Shown in pieces: positions 8,202-17,670 of a stretch of 64,000 nucleotides of DNA. This stretch comes from Colidextribacter sp. OB.20 (lineage in GTDB: Bacteria > Bacillota > Clostridia > Oscillospirales > Oscillospiraceae): NCBI RefSeq assembly GCF_009911595.1, contig NZ_QWKG01000017.1:1-64000 (forward strand), in the 5' to 3' direction. The notes under the pieces were generated by a model. That model worked only from the letters and a program-made list of their open reading frames with translations. It had not been told where the DNA came from and ran no database searches. Each line of letters opens with the position of its first letter. The stretch's first letter is position 1. A program made the position numbers and the translations under genes.

Positions 8202-9407
8202 TCAGACATGGCTCCGGTCCCGGAGCCAGCTGGGCATGGGCCTGGCCTTGACGCTGGAGACGATGCCCATGGCGGCGAACAGGGTGATGATAGAGGAGCC
8301 CCCCGAGCTGATGAAGGGGAGAGTCAGACCCATGACGGGCAGGATATAGAGACACATGCCCACGTTGAAGGTGATCTGGCTGAGGAGCATCCCCGCCATT
8401 CCCATGCACACATAGGCGGAGAAGGGGGAGCTGGCGTGCCGCCCCACCCAGATGCATCGCAGGACGATGGCGGACAGCAGCAGCAGCAGGGCCATGCACC
8501 CCACCAGCCCCAGCTCCTCGCCGCAGACGGCGAAGATCAGGTCGCTCTCCCGGACGGGGAGGGCGTTGCTGCTGGCTGATTGGGTCTGGATGCCTTGGAG
8601 GTAGCCCTGGCCGAAGAGCTTTCCTGAGCCGATGGCCAGGGTGGAGCGGGCCTGCTGCCAGCCCACGTCCAGGGGGTCCAGACTGTGGTCAAAGACCACC
8701 CGGAAGCGCATGACCCGGAAGTTGGTCCACAGGCTGGTCTCCGGCAGGAAAAACAGCCAGAAAATCACCACCGCCAGCACCGCGCCCCCCCCCACCAGCA
8801 CAAACCACCGCAGCTTTACCCCGGCGGTCCAGGCCATGAAGGCGAAGATCATGATATAGACCGCACAGGTGCCCATATCGTGGCAGATGACGGCGATGAG
8901 GCCCAGCATGAACACGGTGAAGCCGGCGATCTGCATCACTGAGGGGATGGAGCTGATGCTGTAGCCCCGGTCCTGAATTTTGATGATCTGAAGGGACAAA
9001 ATCAGGATAAAGGGGATCTTTACAATCTCATTGGGCTGGAGCATCATGGGGAAGTGGGGGATCTGAATCCAGTTCCGGTTGCCGTAGCGGGCCACTCCCC
9101 AGGGGGAGAGGAGGAGGAGGAGCAGAAGAATGCTGCCGATGAGCATCAGCCTCCACCGCTTCTCAATGAACAGCTGGAAGTCCACAAAGGTGAGCAGCAT
9201 GTAGGCGATCACACCCAGGCAGATGGCGATGGCCTGGATGATTACGGAACGGCTGATCAGCTGGCCGGGGCTCAGCTGATATTGCGTGGCGGAGTGGATG
9301 AGGGCCAGGCCAAAGACGCTGGCCGCCAGGCAGAGCCCCAGCAGAATCAGGTCGCCCTTTTTAAAAAAATCCCGGATGGGAGAGAACAGCATAGACAGAA
9401 AGGGCAT
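8202..9407 (-). CDS. SEDS-family peptidoglycan glycosyltransferase (RodA/FtsW/SpoVE type)
   Basis: The 401-residue integral membrane protein has about ten helices. SEDS proteins polymerise lipid II into glycan strands together with a class B penicillin-binding protein. Family hallmarks are visible: QPNEIVKIPFIL, the long loop with GWQQARSTLAIGSGKLFGQG, SDLIFAVCGEELG, and the C-terminal GLTLPFISSGGSSI. The N-terminal RLxLGLALIHSATQY-like stretch looks closer to RodA than FtsW. No partner PBP or mre genes lie next to it, so the exact paralogue is undecided. GGAGG lies 7 bases before the ATG and abuts a family C repeat. Confidence 0.92.
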   Translation of the reverse strand: MPFLSMLFSPIRDFFKKGDLILLGLCLAASVFGLALIHSATQYQLSPGQLISRSVIIQAIAICLGVIAYMLLTFVDFQLFIEKRWRLMLIGSILLLLLLLSPWGVARYGNRNWIQIPHFPMMLQPNEIVKIPFILILSLQIIKIQDRGYSISSIPSVMQIAGFTVFMLGLIAVICHDMGTCAVYIMIFAFMAWTAGVKLRWFVLVGGGAVLAVVIFWLFFLPETSLWTNFRVMRFRVVFDHSLDPLDVGWQQARSTLAIGSGKLFGQGYLQGIQTQSASSNALPVRESDLIFAVCGEELGLVGCMALLLLLSAIVLRCIWVGRHASSPFSAYVCMGMAGMLLSQITFNVGMCLYILPVMGLTLPFISSGGSSIITLFAAMGIVSSVKARPMPSWLRDRSHV

Positions 9408-9421
9408 GGCCTTACCTCCAA

Positions 9422-9529
9422 AAAGGCCCCCTCTATAAGGGGGCTCCCGCGAAGCCGGTGGGGGTTTTCCGGGAAAACCTCCGTTGTTTGCTTCGCAAAT
9501 GCCGCCTCCCTTTTCTGGGGGAGGCTTGG
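9422..9529 (-). repeat. Dispersed repeat family C, copy 2
   Basis: This is an inverted copy of the unit at 2154-2292. It has GGCCCCCTC...GGGGGC, GAAGCCGGTGGGGGTTTTCC, then TTTGCTTCGCAAATGCC and a CCTCCC...GGGGGAGGC hairpin. It lies between the SEDS gene and the tsaE promoter, so any SEDS promoter must sit inside or beyond it. Confidence 0.8.
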
Positions 9530-9587
9530 TCCATAAAAATCACCCATGTATTTTATCACATTTTGGTGGAAACGCAAACCCCATCTG

Positions 9588-9596
9588 TGCTATAAT
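9588..9596 (+). promoter_or_regulatory. Extended -10 promoter for tsaE-tsaB
   Basis: TGC followed directly by TATAAT (9591-9596) lies 41 bases before tsaE. No convincing -35 box is present at 17 bases, which fits an extended -10 promoter. Confidence 0.55.
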
Positions 9597-9637
9597 ATTT
9601 AAAAACGTGAAAATTTTCTGTGAACGGAGGAACGGCG

Positions 9638-10063
9638 ATGGAATTTGTCACCAACAGCGAGGCGGAGACCGAGGCGCTGGGCGCCCGGCTGGGGGCGGAG
9701 CTGGCGCCGGGCACGGTGATTGCCTTCACCGGCGACCTGGGAGCGGGTAAGACCGCCTTTACTCGGGGGCTGGCCCGGGGACTGGGGGTCCCGGACCGGG
9801 TGACCAGCCCCACCTTCACCATTGTCAACGAGTACGAGGGGGGGAGGCTCCCTCTGTTCCACTTCGACATGTACCGGCTTTCCTCCTCCGACGAGCTCTT
9901 CGACATCGGCTGGGAGGACTACCTGGCCCGGGGGGGCGTGTGCGCCGTGGAGTGGAGCGAGAATGTGTCCGACGCCATGGAGGAGGGGACCGTTTCGGTG
10001 GATATCCGCCGGGGCGGGGCCGACAGCCAGCGCGTTATTACCGTGGAGGGGATGGTTCGGTGA
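9638..10063 (+). CDS. tsaE: tRNA threonylcarbamoyladenosine biosynthesis ATPase TsaE
   Basis: The 141-residue P-loop protein works with TsaB and TsaD to install the t6A37 modification on ANN-decoding tRNAs. The Walker A motif GDLGAGKT is at residues 32-39. It is followed by the family signatures [12 protein letters not shown] and LFHFDMYRL, and a C-terminal AVEWSEN motif. The ATG at 9638 has GGAGG upstream; a GTG at 9620 is less likely. The stop overlaps the tsaB start (GTGA), so translation is coupled. rimI and tsaD, often next, are not in the window. Confidence 0.95.
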   Translation: MEFVTNSEAETEALGARLGAELAPGTVIAFTGDLGAGKTAFTRGLARGLGVPDRVTSPTFTIVNEYEGGRLPLFHFDMYRLSSSDELFDIGWEDYLARGGVCAVEWSENVSDAMEEGTVSVDIRRGGADSQRVITVEGMVR

Positions 10064-10773
10064 ATATTTTGGCTTTGGAGTCCTCGGCGGCGGCCTGCTC
10101 CGCCGCTCTGTGCCGGGATGGGGCACTGACCGCCCAGTCCTTCCAGTGCAGCGGCCTGACCCACAGCCGCACCCTGCTGCCTATGGTGAACGACATGCTG
10201 AAAAACTGCGGGGAGAAGCTGGAGGGGGTGGACGTCATCGCCGTGGCAGCCGGGCCCGGGTCCTTCACCGGCCTGCGCATCGGGGTGTCCGCCGCCAAAG
10301 GGCTGGCCTGGGCGGGAGGACAGCTCTGCGCCCCCTGCTCCACCCTGGAGTCTATGGCCTGGCCCCTGGCCCATCTGGAGGGGAGGCTCATCGTCTGCGC
10401 CATGGACGCCCGGCGGAAGCAGGTGTATAACGCCCTGTTCCGTGCCCGGGGGGACAACCTGGAGCGGCTCAGCCCAGACCGGGCCATCTCTCTGGCGGAG
10501 CTGGAGGAGGAGTTAAAAAATTTCCGGGAATCGAAAATTGTCGTTGGCGATGGGGCAATACTGTGTTATAATACTCTGAGAACAGAAATTTCCGACCTGG
10601 AGCTGGCCCCGGTCCACCTGCGGACGCAGAGCGCCTGGGGGGTGGCCCGGGCGGCTGAGGAACTGGTAAGCGCCGGCGGCCTGGTGCCGGCTGAGGAGTT
10701 GATTCCCGTTTATCACCGCCTGTCCCAGGCGGAACGGGAGCGGCTGGAGCGGGAGCAGAGCGGGCGGCTGTAG
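10060..10773 (+). CDS. tsaB: tRNA threonylcarbamoyladenosine biosynthesis protein TsaB
   Basis: The 237-residue ASKHA-fold protein is the TsaD partner in t6A synthesis. Signatures are [10 protein letters not shown] at the N-terminus, LTHSRTLLPMV, and AAGPGSFTGLRIGVSAAKGLA near residue 65. The GTG start at 10060 overlaps the tsaE stop. The gene ends in CTG-TAG, where the TAG and the preceding TG belong to the terminus of a dispersed repeat at 10769-10852. The repeat therefore provides the stop codon. Confidence 0.94.
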   Translation: MNILALESSAAACSAALCRDGALTAQSFQCSGLTHSRTLLPMVNDMLKNCGEKLEGVDVIAVAAGPGSFTGLRIGVSAAKGLAWAGGQLCAPCSTLESMAWPLAHLEGRLIVCAMDARRKQVYNALFRARGDNLERLSPDRAISLAELEEELKNFRESKIVVGDGAILCYNTLRTEISDLELAPVHLRTQSAWGVARAAEELVSAGGLVPAEELIPVYHRLSQAERERLEREQSGRL

Positions 10774-10852
10774 GGCGCGACGACCCGGCGCGCCGTTCCA
10801 ACCAGCATCTATATGGACATCAAGCGGGCCGCCGAGGTCGTCGGCCCCTACA
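10769..10852. repeat. Dispersed palindromic repeat family B, copy 1
   Basis: The left end is TGTAGGGCGCGACGACCCGG and the right end is GCCGAGGTCGTCGGCCCCTACA, which are inverted copies of each other around a variable centre. Copies with the same GACGACC core lie at 17549-17628 and 24561-24646, and a shorter relative lies at 28786-28816. Confidence 0.85.
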
Positions 10853-10894
10853 AAATGTGCGTGATTCAAAATGAAATATTAAGGAGTAGATGAC

Positions 10895-11530
10895 ATGTAT
10901 AACGAAAAGGTACACATTCTGGACCATCCTCTGCTTCAGCACAAGCTGACCATTCTCCGGGACGAGACCACCGGCGTGAAGGAGTTTAGGGAGATCGTCT
11001 CTGAGATCGCCGCCCTGGAGTGCTACGAGGCCACCCGGGACCTGCCCCTGGCGGACATCGAGGTAAAAACCCCCATCGCCACCGGCACCTTCAAGACACT
11101 GGCGGGGAAGAAGCTGGCCATTGTTCCCATTCTCCGGGCCGGCCTGGGCATGGTGGACGGCATTATCAAGATGATTCCCTCCGCCAAGGTGGGCCACATC
11201 GGCCTGTACCGCGACCCGGAGACCCACCGCCCTGTGGAGTACTACTGCAAGATGCCTGCCGACATCGCCGAGCGGGACGTGATTGTCCTGGACCCCATGC
11301 TGGCCACCGGAGGCTCCGCCTCTGCGGCCATCACCTTCATCAAGGGCTACGGCTGCAAGCACATCAAGCTGATGAATGTGCTGGCCGCCCCGGAGGGCAT
11401 CGAGTGCATCATAAAGGATCACCCCGACGTGGAGATCTATGTGGCGGGCGTGGATGAGAAGCTCAACGAGCACGCCTACATTGTCCCCGGTTTGGGCGAC
11501 GCGGGCGACCGCATCTTCGGCACAAAATAA
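10895..11530 (+). CDS. upp: Uracil phosphoribosyltransferase
   Basis: The 211-residue enzyme of the pyrimidine salvage pathway makes UMP from uracil and PRPP. The PRPP-binding loop [12 protein letters not shown] is at about residues 131-142. The flexible region [18 protein letters not shown] and the C-terminal uracil-binding [13 protein letters not shown] are intact. The length is standard. The ATG at 10895 is preceded by AAGGAG at 10881-10886. It is monocistronic, preceded by a family B repeat and followed by a terminator. Confidence 0.97.
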   Translation: MYNEKVHILDHPLLQHKLTILRDETTGVKEFREIVSEIAALECYEATRDLPLADIEVKTPIATGTFKTLAGKKLAIVPILRAGLGMVDGIIKMIPSAKVGHIGLYRDPETHRPVEYYCKMPADIAERDVIVLDPMLATGGSASAAITFIKGYGCKHIKLMNVLAAPEGIECIIKDHPDVEIYVAGVDEKLNEHAYIVPGLGDAGDRIFGTK

Positions 11531-11540
11531 ATGTAAGGGC

Positions 11541-11576
11541 GTCCTGGCCTCTGGGAAAAGAGGCCGGGACTGCTTT
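11541..11576 (+). terminator. Terminator of upp
   Basis: A 12-bp stem with one G-T pair forms between 11541-11552 (GTCCTGGCCTCT) and 11559-11570 (AGAGGCCGGGAC), followed by the pyrimidine-rich TGCTTTCTTTTC. Confidence 0.7.
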
Positions 11577-11582
11577 CTTTTC

Positions 11583-11611
11583 TTGACAAATCTCTTTCCC
11601 TGTGGTATGCT
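11583..11611 (+). promoter_or_regulatory. Sigma-A promoter for the ABC-F leader
   Basis: A perfect TTGACA (11583-11588), a 17-base spacer ending in an extended TGG, and TATGCT (11606-11611). Transcription would start near 11618, about 220 bases before the ABC-F start codon, leaving a long leader. Confidence 0.85.
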
Positions 11612-11641
11612 CTCCTCATCAAACAGACAGGAGGCGGGAAG

Positions 11642-11662
11642 ATGCGCAAGACCACTTGCTGA
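11642..11662 (+). CDS. Six-codon leader peptide (MRKTTC)
   Basis: An ATG with an ideal AGGAGG (11629-11634) 7 bases upstream opens a six-residue ORF ending in TGA. It is the first translatable ORF on the ABC-F transcript and lies directly before a long stem-loop. Short leader ORFs like this control many ribosome-protection and erm genes through drug-dependent stalling. Here that role is inferred from position, the strong ribosome site and the downstream RNA folds. No homologous leader peptide is recognised. Confidence 0.6.
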   Translation: MRKTTC

Positions 11663-11664
11663 TT

Positions 11665-11812
11665 CCGTGACAGAATAGATTAACCGGGGCCGTGAAGCGG
11701 CTCTGTTCTGTCATGGGTCCGCAGGAGGAAAGGCGCAGTCTTCCCCTTTCGGCTCATATGGGCATATTGTGCCCCTGCCGCCGCGAGAGGAAGGACCCTC
11801 TTGCGGCTTTTT
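11665..11812 (+). promoter_or_regulatory. Putative transcription attenuator of the ABC-F gene
   Basis: Three elements follow the leader ORF. First, a stem pairs 11665-11675 with 11706-11716, including the perfect 8-bp TGACAGAA/TTCTGTCA. Second, a terminator hairpin pairs 11780-11790 (GCCGCGAGAGG) with 11797-11807 (CCTCTTGCGGC), followed by T5. Third, 11719-11728 (CCGCAGGAGG) can pair over 10 bp, one of them G-T, with the 3' terminator arm 11797-11806. It is an alternative to the normal 5' arm and so a candidate antiterminator. Ribosome stalling on the leader ORF would alter the first stem and could tip the choice. The folds are read from sequence; the switching is inference. Confidence 0.7.
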
Positions 11813-11837
11813 CGCGCCCAGGACAGGAGGGGACAAT

Positions 11838-13319
11838 ATGTCACAAATTACCATACAAGACCTGCATTTTACCTACGACGGGGATCACATCCCCGTTTTT
11901 GAGGGGCTGGACCTCCAGCTGGATACCGGCTGGAAGCTGGGCCTGGTGGGCCGGAACGGCCGGGGCAAGACCACCCTCCTCCGCCTGCTGGCAGGGGAGC
12001 TGGAGGGCCGGGGGACGGTCTCCCTGGGGGGCGTGCCCTGTCTCCGCTGGCCCGGGCCGGTGAAAAACCCGGACCGGCGGGCGCTGGACGTCCTGCTGGA
12101 TGGGGTGCCTCCGGAGGAGGAGTGGCGGCTGAGCTGGGAGCTGTCCAAGCTGGGCCTGGAGGAGGAGACCCTGGACCGTCCCTTTTCCACCCTCAGCGGT
12201 GGGGAGCAGACCCGGGCTCTGCTGGCCGCTCTCTTCCTGGACGAGGGGGCCTATCCCATGGTGGACGAGCCTACCAACCACCTGGACGGCCCGGGCCGGG
12301 AGCTGGTGTCGAAATATCTCCGGAGCCTGGACCGGGGATTTCTCCTGGTGTCCCACGACCGGGCCTTTCTGGACGGCTGTGTGGACCACATCCTGGCCCT
12401 GAACCCCAGCGGCCCGGAGCTGGTGCGGGGAACCTTCTCCAGCTGGTTTCAGGACAAGGAGGACCGGGACCGGGGGGAGCTGGCCCGGAACGAGAAGCTG
12501 AAGGGGGACATCCGCCGGCTGGAACAGGCGGCAAAGCGGACCTCGGGCTGGTCGGACAGAGTAGAGCGGAGCAAATACCACAGTGAGAACTCCGGATTAA
12601 AGGTAGACCGGGGGTTTATCGGCCACAAGTCGGCCAAGATGATGCAGCGGGCCAAGAATATCGAGGACCGGCAGCGGCGGGCCATTGAGGAGAAGTCCGC
12701 CCTGCTGAAGGACATCGAGCGGGCGGACAGCCTGAAGCTGACCCCCCTGGCCTATCACAGCCGCCGCCTGCTGGAGGGCCGGGAGCTGGCCGCCGCCTAC
12801 CCGGGAATGGCTGGCAGGCCGATCAGCTTTACACTGAACCAGGGGGACCGGCTCTGCCTGGAGGGGGGCAATGGCTCGGGCAAGACCAGCCTCCTGCGGC
12901 TCATTCTGGGGGAGGAGGTCCCCCACACCGGGACGCTGTTTCGGGCCTCCGGGCTGGAGATCTCCTACGTCCCCCAGCGGGCGGACCACCTCCGGGGCAG
13001 TCCCCTGGATTGGGCGGAGGGGCAGGGCATCGACCTGACAAAATTCCTCACGGTCCTGCGCAAGCTGGATTTCTCCCGGGCCCTCTTTGAGCGGGATATG
13101 TCGGGATACAGCGCCGGGCAGAAGAAGAAGGTGCTGCTGGCGGCCAGCCTGTGCCACAGCGCCCACCTGTACCTGTGGGATGAGCCGCTGAATTATATCG
13201 ACCTGTTTTCCCGGATTCAGCTGGAGGAACTGCTTCTACAGTACCGGCCTACCCTGGTGTTTGTGGAGCACGACCGGGTCTTTCGGGAAAACATTGCCAC
13301 CCGAACGGTGGCGCTGTAG
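11838..13319 (+). CDS. Lsa-type ABC-F ribosomal protection protein
   Basis: The 493-residue protein has two ABC domains and no membrane segments, the ABC-F layout. Walker A motifs are GRNGRGKT (38-45) and GGNGSGKT (343-350). LSGGEQTR and MVDEPTNHLDGPGR mark the first site. The second site has the unusual SAGQKKK signature and WDEPLNYIDLF, as in Lsa/Vga proteins. The residues between the domains form the charged linker that reaches into the ribosome. Members of this group confer resistance to lincosamides, streptogramin A and pleuromutilins by displacing the drug. The leader attenuator supports such a role, but the spectrum is not proven. Confidence 0.88.
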   Translation: MSQITIQDLHFTYDGDHIPVFEGLDLQLDTGWKLGLVGRNGRGKTTLLRLLAGELEGRGTVSLGGVPCLRWPGPVKNPDRRALDVLLDGVPPEEEWRLSWELSKLGLEEETLDRPFSTLSGGEQTRALLAALFLDEGAYPMVDEPTNHLDGPGRELVSKYLRSLDRGFLLVSHDRAFLDGCVDHILALNPSGPELVRGTFSSWFQDKEDRDRGELARNEKLKGDIRRLEQAAKRTSGWSDRVERSKYHSENSGLKVDRGFIGHKSAKMMQRAKNIEDRQRRAIEEKSALLKDIERADSLKLTPLAYHSRRLLEGRELAAAYPGMAGRPISFTLNQGDRLCLEGGNGSGKTSLLRLILGEEVPHTGTLFRASGLEISYVPQRADHLRGSPLDWAEGQGIDLTKFLTVLRKLDFSRALFERDMSGYSAGQKKKVLLAASLCHSAHLYLWDEPLNYIDLFSRIQLEELLLQYRPTLVFVEHDRVFRENIATRTVAL

Positions 13320-13437
13320 TAAAAAAGGTGTTCCTGCCCGGAAGCGGAGCACAAAAAATTTTTCAGAAAAAAAGGAAATGGGGAAGATATTTCGTATAAG
13401 TAATCGTGAAGAAAATATAGATGGGAGGGGTCTGCTC

Positions 13438-14442
13438 ATGACGTTGTGTGAACAGCTCCAGGCGCGGGAGGATTCCGCGCTGTCCCCGCTGGCCTGCCGG
13501 TCGTCTCAGAGCCGGGGCCGGGTCCGGTCAGAGGAGGAGTGCTCCATCCGCACCCCCTTCCAGCGGGACACCGACCGCATTGTTTACTCCAAGGCTTTCC
13601 GCCGCTTGAAGCACAAAACGCAGGTGTTTCTCCAGCCTGAGGGGGACCACTACCGCACACGGATGACCCACACCCTGGAGGTCTCCCGCATCGCCCGCAC
13701 TATGGCCCGGGCCCTGTTTTTGAACGAGGACCTGACTGAGGCCGTCGCCCTGGGCCACGACCTGGGCCATACCCCCTTCGGCCATGCCGGAGAGCGGCTG
13801 CTCAACCAGGTCATGCCCGGGGGCTTTGCCCACTACCGGCAGTCGCTCCGGGTGGTGGAGCGGCTGGAAAAAGGGGGCGAGGGCCTCAACCTGACCTGGG
13901 AGGTGCGAAACGGCATCCTCTGCCACACCAGTGGACAGGACGCCGAGACGCTGGAGGGACAGATTGTCCGGCTGGCAGACCACATCGCCTACATCAACCA
14001 CGACATTGAGGACGCCCTCCGGGGAGGCATTATCTACCCTATGGACATCCCGCTGGAGGTGTCCAGGGTGCTGGGCTTTACCCACAGCGCTCGGATTAAC
14101 ACCCTGGTGGCCGACGCAGTGGAGGCCAGCCGGGGACAGGAGAAGATCAGGCAGTCCCCCGAGGTGGGGGAGGCCATGCTGGCTTTGAAGGGCTTCATGT
14201 TCGCCAGCGTGTACACCAATCCCAGAGCCAAGGGGGAGGAGGGCAAGGCCCAGGACATGCTCCTCCGTCTCTTCGAGTACTATCAGCACCACCCGGACGA
14301 GCTGCCCGACGACTTCCAGGCCATTCGGGTGGAGGAGGGCGTGGACCGGGCGGTGTGCGACTACATCGCCGGCATGACCGACCCCTTCGCGGTGGACCGT
14401 TTTCAGGAGCTGTTCATCCCCAAGGGCTGGACGGTGCTGTAA
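13438..14442 (+). CDS. dgt: dGTP triphosphohydrolase-like HD-domain protein
   Basis: The 334-residue HD-superfamily phosphohydrolase hydrolyses dNTPs to nucleosides and triphosphate in characterised members. Metal-binding residues are visible: H in RMTHTLEVSR, the HD pair at 107-108 (GHDLGHTPFGHAGE), and a late D in RLADHIAYINHDIED. The N-terminal SRGRVRSEEECSIRTPFQRDTDRI and FRRLKHKTQV are family signatures. The ATG at 13438 has GGGAGGGG upstream. It is first in the dgt-dnaG-rpoD cluster common in Clostridia and is separated from dnaG by 47 bases. No clear promoter was found in the 118 bases in front. Confidence 0.93.
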   Translation: MTLCEQLQAREDSALSPLACRSSQSRGRVRSEEECSIRTPFQRDTDRIVYSKAFRRLKHKTQVFLQPEGDHYRTRMTHTLEVSRIARTMARALFLNEDLTEAVALGHDLGHTPFGHAGERLLNQVMPGGFAHYRQSLRVVERLEKGGEGLNLTWEVRNGILCHTSGQDAETLEGQIVRLADHIAYINHDIEDALRGGIIYPMDIPLEVSRVLGFTHSARINTLVADAVEASRGQEKIRQSPEVGEAMLALKGFMFASVYTNPRAKGEEGKAQDMLLRLFEYYQHHPDELPDDFQAIRVEEGVDRAVCDYIAGMTDPFAVDRFQELFIPKGWTVL

Positions 14443-14489
14443 TTGGGATAATTTACATCAAAAACGGATACAAATAGGGGGGAAAACCT

Positions 14490-16253
14490 TTGCCCTTGCC
14501 CGAGCGATTTCTGGACGAGCTCATAGCCCGGACCGATATTGTGGACCTGGTGTCCGAGTCGGTGCACCTGACAAAAAAAGGGAACAGCTGGTGGGGCTGC
14601 TGCCCCTTCCACAGCGAAAAGACCCCCTCCTTCCATGTGGTGCCCGACCGGCAGATGTACAAGTGCTTCGGCTGCGGCAAGGGGGGCGGCGCCATCAACT
14701 TTGTGATGGAGCTGGAGAACCTGCCCTTCAAGGACGCGGTGGCGGTGCTGGCCCAGCGGGCGGGAATGGAGATGCCGGAGCTCGGCGCCTCCCCCGGGGC
14801 CAGGGAGCGCCGGGAGAAGCTCCTCACCATCAACAGGCAGGCTGCCCGGGCCTTTTACTGCTGGCTCAACGCCCCGGAGGGGGCAGAGGGGCTGGGGTAT
14901 CTCCAGAGGCGGGGGCTGTCCAGGCGGACGCTGACCAACTTTGGCCTGGGCTTCGCACCCAACAGCTGGGACGCGCTGATTAAGGAGCTGTCCGCCCAGG
15001 GCTTCGACAAGCGGGACCTGCTGGACGCGGGCCTGGCGGTGAGCAACAAGGACGGCCGCATCTATGACCGCTTCCGCAACCGGGTGATGTTCCCCATCAT
15101 CGATGTGCGGGGCAATGTGATCGGCTTCGGAGGGCGGGTGATGGACGACTCCACCCCCAAATACCTCAATTCCCCGGACACTCCAGTTTACAACAAGAGC
15201 CGTAACGTCTTTGCCCTGAACGTGGCCAAGAGCTCCAAGGCGGGGCGGGTTATCCTGACAGAGGGATATATGGACACCATCTCCCTCCACCAGGCGGGAT
15301 TCGACAGCGCGGTGGCCTCTCTGGGCACCGCCCTCACCGAGGAACACGGCCAGCTGCTGGCCAAGTATTTTAAGGAGGCGGTCATCTCCTACGACGGGGA
15401 CGGGGCCGGCGTAAAGGCGGCTCAGCGGGCCATCCCGATTTTGGAGAAGGCGGGACTGAAGGTGAGGGTCCTGCAAATGAAGGGGGCCAAGGACCCGGAT
15501 GAGTTCATTAAGACCTATGGACGGGACGCCTTCGCCAAGCTGCTGGACCAGAGCGAGAACCAGGTGGACTACCGCCTGGCCCAGGTTCAGAAGAAGTACG
15601 ACCTGAGCGACGACACCCAGCGCGTCGCCTTCTCCCAGGAGGCGGCTCAGCTGATCTCCGGCCTCCACAGCGCGGCGGAGCGGGAGGTCTACGGCGGCCA
15701 CGCCGCCCAGACGGCGGGAATTACCTCCGAGGCCATGAAGCTGGAGGTGGACCGGGCCTTTAAGGCCCGGCTGCGCAAGGCGAGGAAGCGGCAGGAGCGC
15801 CGGGAGCTGGCGCCGGCCAGCCAGCTCCAGCCCAAAGCCCGGGGCTTGCGGTATGAGAACATCCGCTCCGCCCTGGCGGAGGAGGGGCTGCTCCGGCTGC
15901 TGATGCTGGACCCGTCCCTGGCCGGGAGGCTGGACGGCCTCACCGGGGCGGAGTTTTCCTCCCCCCTGCTGGGCCGGGCCTTCGACCTGCTGCGCCGCCG
16001 GGCGGAGGAGGGGCTGTCCACCCAGCTGGCCGCCCTGGCCGGGGACTTTGACCGGGAGGAGATGGACCACCTGGCCCAGGTGGCCGCCCAGCCCCAGGCG
16101 GCGGCCAACAGCCAGCGGGCTGTTGCGGACTACATATCCCTCATCCGAGGCGAGAGACTGAGGCGGGGCGGGGAGGTCCAGGGAGACGCCCTGCTGCTGG
16201 CCATGCAGAAGAAATATCAGAAGAAAAAAGCATATATGGAGGAGAAAAAATGA
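14490..16253 (+). CDS. dnaG: DNA primase
   Basis: The 587-residue enzyme makes RNA primers at the replication fork. The N-terminal CHC2 zinc finger uses C38, H41, C59 and C62. The central TOPRIM domain shows [17 protein letters not shown] and [15 protein letters not shown]. The C-terminal part, with the helicase-binding region, is full length. The start is a TTG with AGGGGGG 7 bases upstream. It overlaps rpoD by 4 bases (ATGA), the classical macromolecular-synthesis arrangement. Confidence 0.97.
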   Translation: MPLPERFLDELIARTDIVDLVSESVHLTKKGNSWWGCCPFHSEKTPSFHVVPDRQMYKCFGCGKGGGAINFVMELENLPFKDAVAVLAQRAGMEMPELGASPGARERREKLLTINRQAARAFYCWLNAPEGAEGLGYLQRRGLSRRTLTNFGLGFAPNSWDALIKELSAQGFDKRDLLDAGLAVSNKDGRIYDRFRNRVMFPIIDVRGNVIGFGGRVMDDSTPKYLNSPDTPVYNKSRNVFALNVAKSSKAGRVILTEGYMDTISLHQAGFDSAVASLGTALTEEHGQLLAKYFKEAVISYDGDGAGVKAAQRAIPILEKAGLKVRVLQMKGAKDPDEFIKTYGRDAFAKLLDQSENQVDYRLAQVQKKYDLSDDTQRVAFSQEAAQLISGLHSAAEREVYGGHAAQTAGITSEAMKLEVDRAFKARLRKARKRQERRELAPASQLQPKARGLRYENIRSALAEEGLLRLLMLDPSLAGRLDGLTGAEFSSPLLGRAFDLLRRRAEEGLSTQLAALAGDFDREEMDHLAQVAAQPQAAANSQRAVADYISLIRGERLRRGGEVQGDALLLAMQKKYQKKKAYMEEKK

Positions 16254-17548
16254 GCACAAAAAAGAAAGAGCCCGAGACCGTTCCGGAGAAGCAGACTGAC
16301 ATCCAGGCCCGAATGGAGACCGGCAAGATCGAGATCATGAAGGTTGTGGAGGGGGTCAACGGAGCGGAGAAGCTGGGCGAGCTCATCGAGCGCGGAAAGA
16401 AAAAGGGGCACCTCTCCTCCAACGAGCTGCTGGACGCGCTGGAGGATATGGAGCTGAGCGCGGACCAGATGGACAAGATCTATGATACCCTGGAGAATCT
16501 GGGCATTGAGACGGTGGGGGAGGACTATATCCCCGAGCTGTCCGACACGGCCGAGCCTCCGGCGGAGGAGATGGAGGAGATCAGTGAGGAGGAGATTGTC
16601 GATCCCAACACCCTCATTGACACCTTCGGCACCGATGACCCGGTGCGCATGTATTTGAAGGAGATCGGCAAGGTGAACCTGCTCACCTTCGAGGAGGAGG
16701 TGGAGCTGGCTCAGACCATGACTGCGGGTACCTCCGCCCAGGAGCAGCTGGACGAGCTGAAGAAGTCGGGGGAGGAGATTCCCGAGGAGCTCCGGAAGGA
16801 GCTGGAGAGGACCGTCAAGAAGGGGGAGCGGGCCCGCCAGCGGCTGGCCGAAGCCAACCTGCGGCTGGTAGTGTCCATCGCCAAGCGGTATGTGGGCCGG
16901 GGAATGCAGTTTTTGGACCTGATCCAGGAGGGCAACCTGGGGCTTATCAAGGCGGTGGAGAAGTTCGACTATGAAAAAGGCTTCAAATTCTCCACCTACG
17001 CCACCTGGTGGATTCGCCAGGCCATCACCAGGGCCATCGCCGACCAGGCCCGGACCATCCGTATCCCGGTGCATATGGTGGAGACCATCAACAAGGTGAT
17101 CCGGGTCCAGCGCCAGCTGCTCCAGGAGCTTGGGCACGACCCTACCCCTGAGGAGACCGCCGAGGAGATGAATATGCCCGCCGACCGGGTGCGGGAGATT
17201 TTGAAGATCGCCCAGGAGCCTGTCTCTCTGGAGACCCCCATCGGCGAGGAGGAGGACTCCCATCTGGGGGACTTCATCCCCGACGAGGACGCATCCGAGC
17301 CCGCTGAGGCCGCCTCCTTCACCCTGCTGAAGGAGCAGCTCATTGAGGTGCTGTCCACTCTGACCCCTCGGGAGGAGAAGGTGCTCAAGCTCCGCTTCGG
17401 CATCGAGGACGGCCGCACCCGCACTCTGGAGGAGGTGGGCAAGGAGTTTAACGTCACCCGGGAGCGCATCCGCCAGATTGAGGCCAAGGCCCTGCGCAAG
17501 CTGAGGCATCCCTCCCGGAGCAAAAAACTGAAGGACTTTTTGAACTGA
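16250..17548 (+). CDS. rpoD: Primary RNA polymerase sigma factor (sigma-A/RpoD)
   Basis: The 432-residue vegetative sigma factor has region 1.1 at the N-terminus, region 1.2 ([16 protein letters not shown]), region 2 ([48 protein letters not shown]), region 3, and region 4.2 ([20 protein letters not shown]). All are intact. Its presence fits the many TTGACA/TATAAT promoters in the window. It is translationally coupled to dnaG and followed one base after the stop by a family B repeat. Confidence 0.98.
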   Translation: MSTKKKEPETVPEKQTDIQARMETGKIEIMKVVEGVNGAEKLGELIERGKKKGHLSSNELLDALEDMELSADQMDKIYDTLENLGIETVGEDYIPELSDTAEPPAEEMEEISEEEIVDPNTLIDTFGTDDPVRMYLKEIGKVNLLTFEEEVELAQTMTAGTSAQEQLDELKKSGEEIPEELRKELERTVKKGERARQRLAEANLRLVVSIAKRYVGRGMQFLDLIQEGNLGLIKAVEKFDYEKGFKFSTYATWWIRQAITRAIADQARTIRIPVHMVETINKVIRVQRQLLQELGHDPTPEETAEEMNMPADRVREILKIAQEPVSLETPIGEEEDSHLGDFIPDEDASEPAEAASFTLLKEQLIEVLSTLTPREEKVLKLRFGIEDGRTRTLEEVGKEFNVTRERIRQIEAKALRKLRHPSRSKKLKDFLN

Positions 17549-17628
17549 GTAGGGCGGGACGACCCGGCCCGCCGTTATAATACGGGGAATGTTCGGAAAA
17601 GCGGCACGCCGAGGTCGTCGCGCCCTAC
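17549..17628. repeat. Dispersed palindromic repeat family B, copy 2
   Basis: GTAGGGCGGGACGACCCGG at the left and GCCGAGGTCGTCGCGCCCTAC at the right, with an AT-richer centre. It begins right after the rpoD TGA stop and may serve as its 3' end structure. Confidence 0.85.
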
Positions 17629-17670
17629 GGAACAGCCCCTCCGGAAATACAGAGAAAGGAAGCGGTTTGC

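Noticed and set aside
6148-8499. A 783-codon open frame antisense to the sigma/anti-sigma pair
   Set aside because: Low-complexity, His/Pro/Gly-rich translation with no ribosome site. It is an antisense shadow of G+C-rich genes that spans two clear genes and a terminator.
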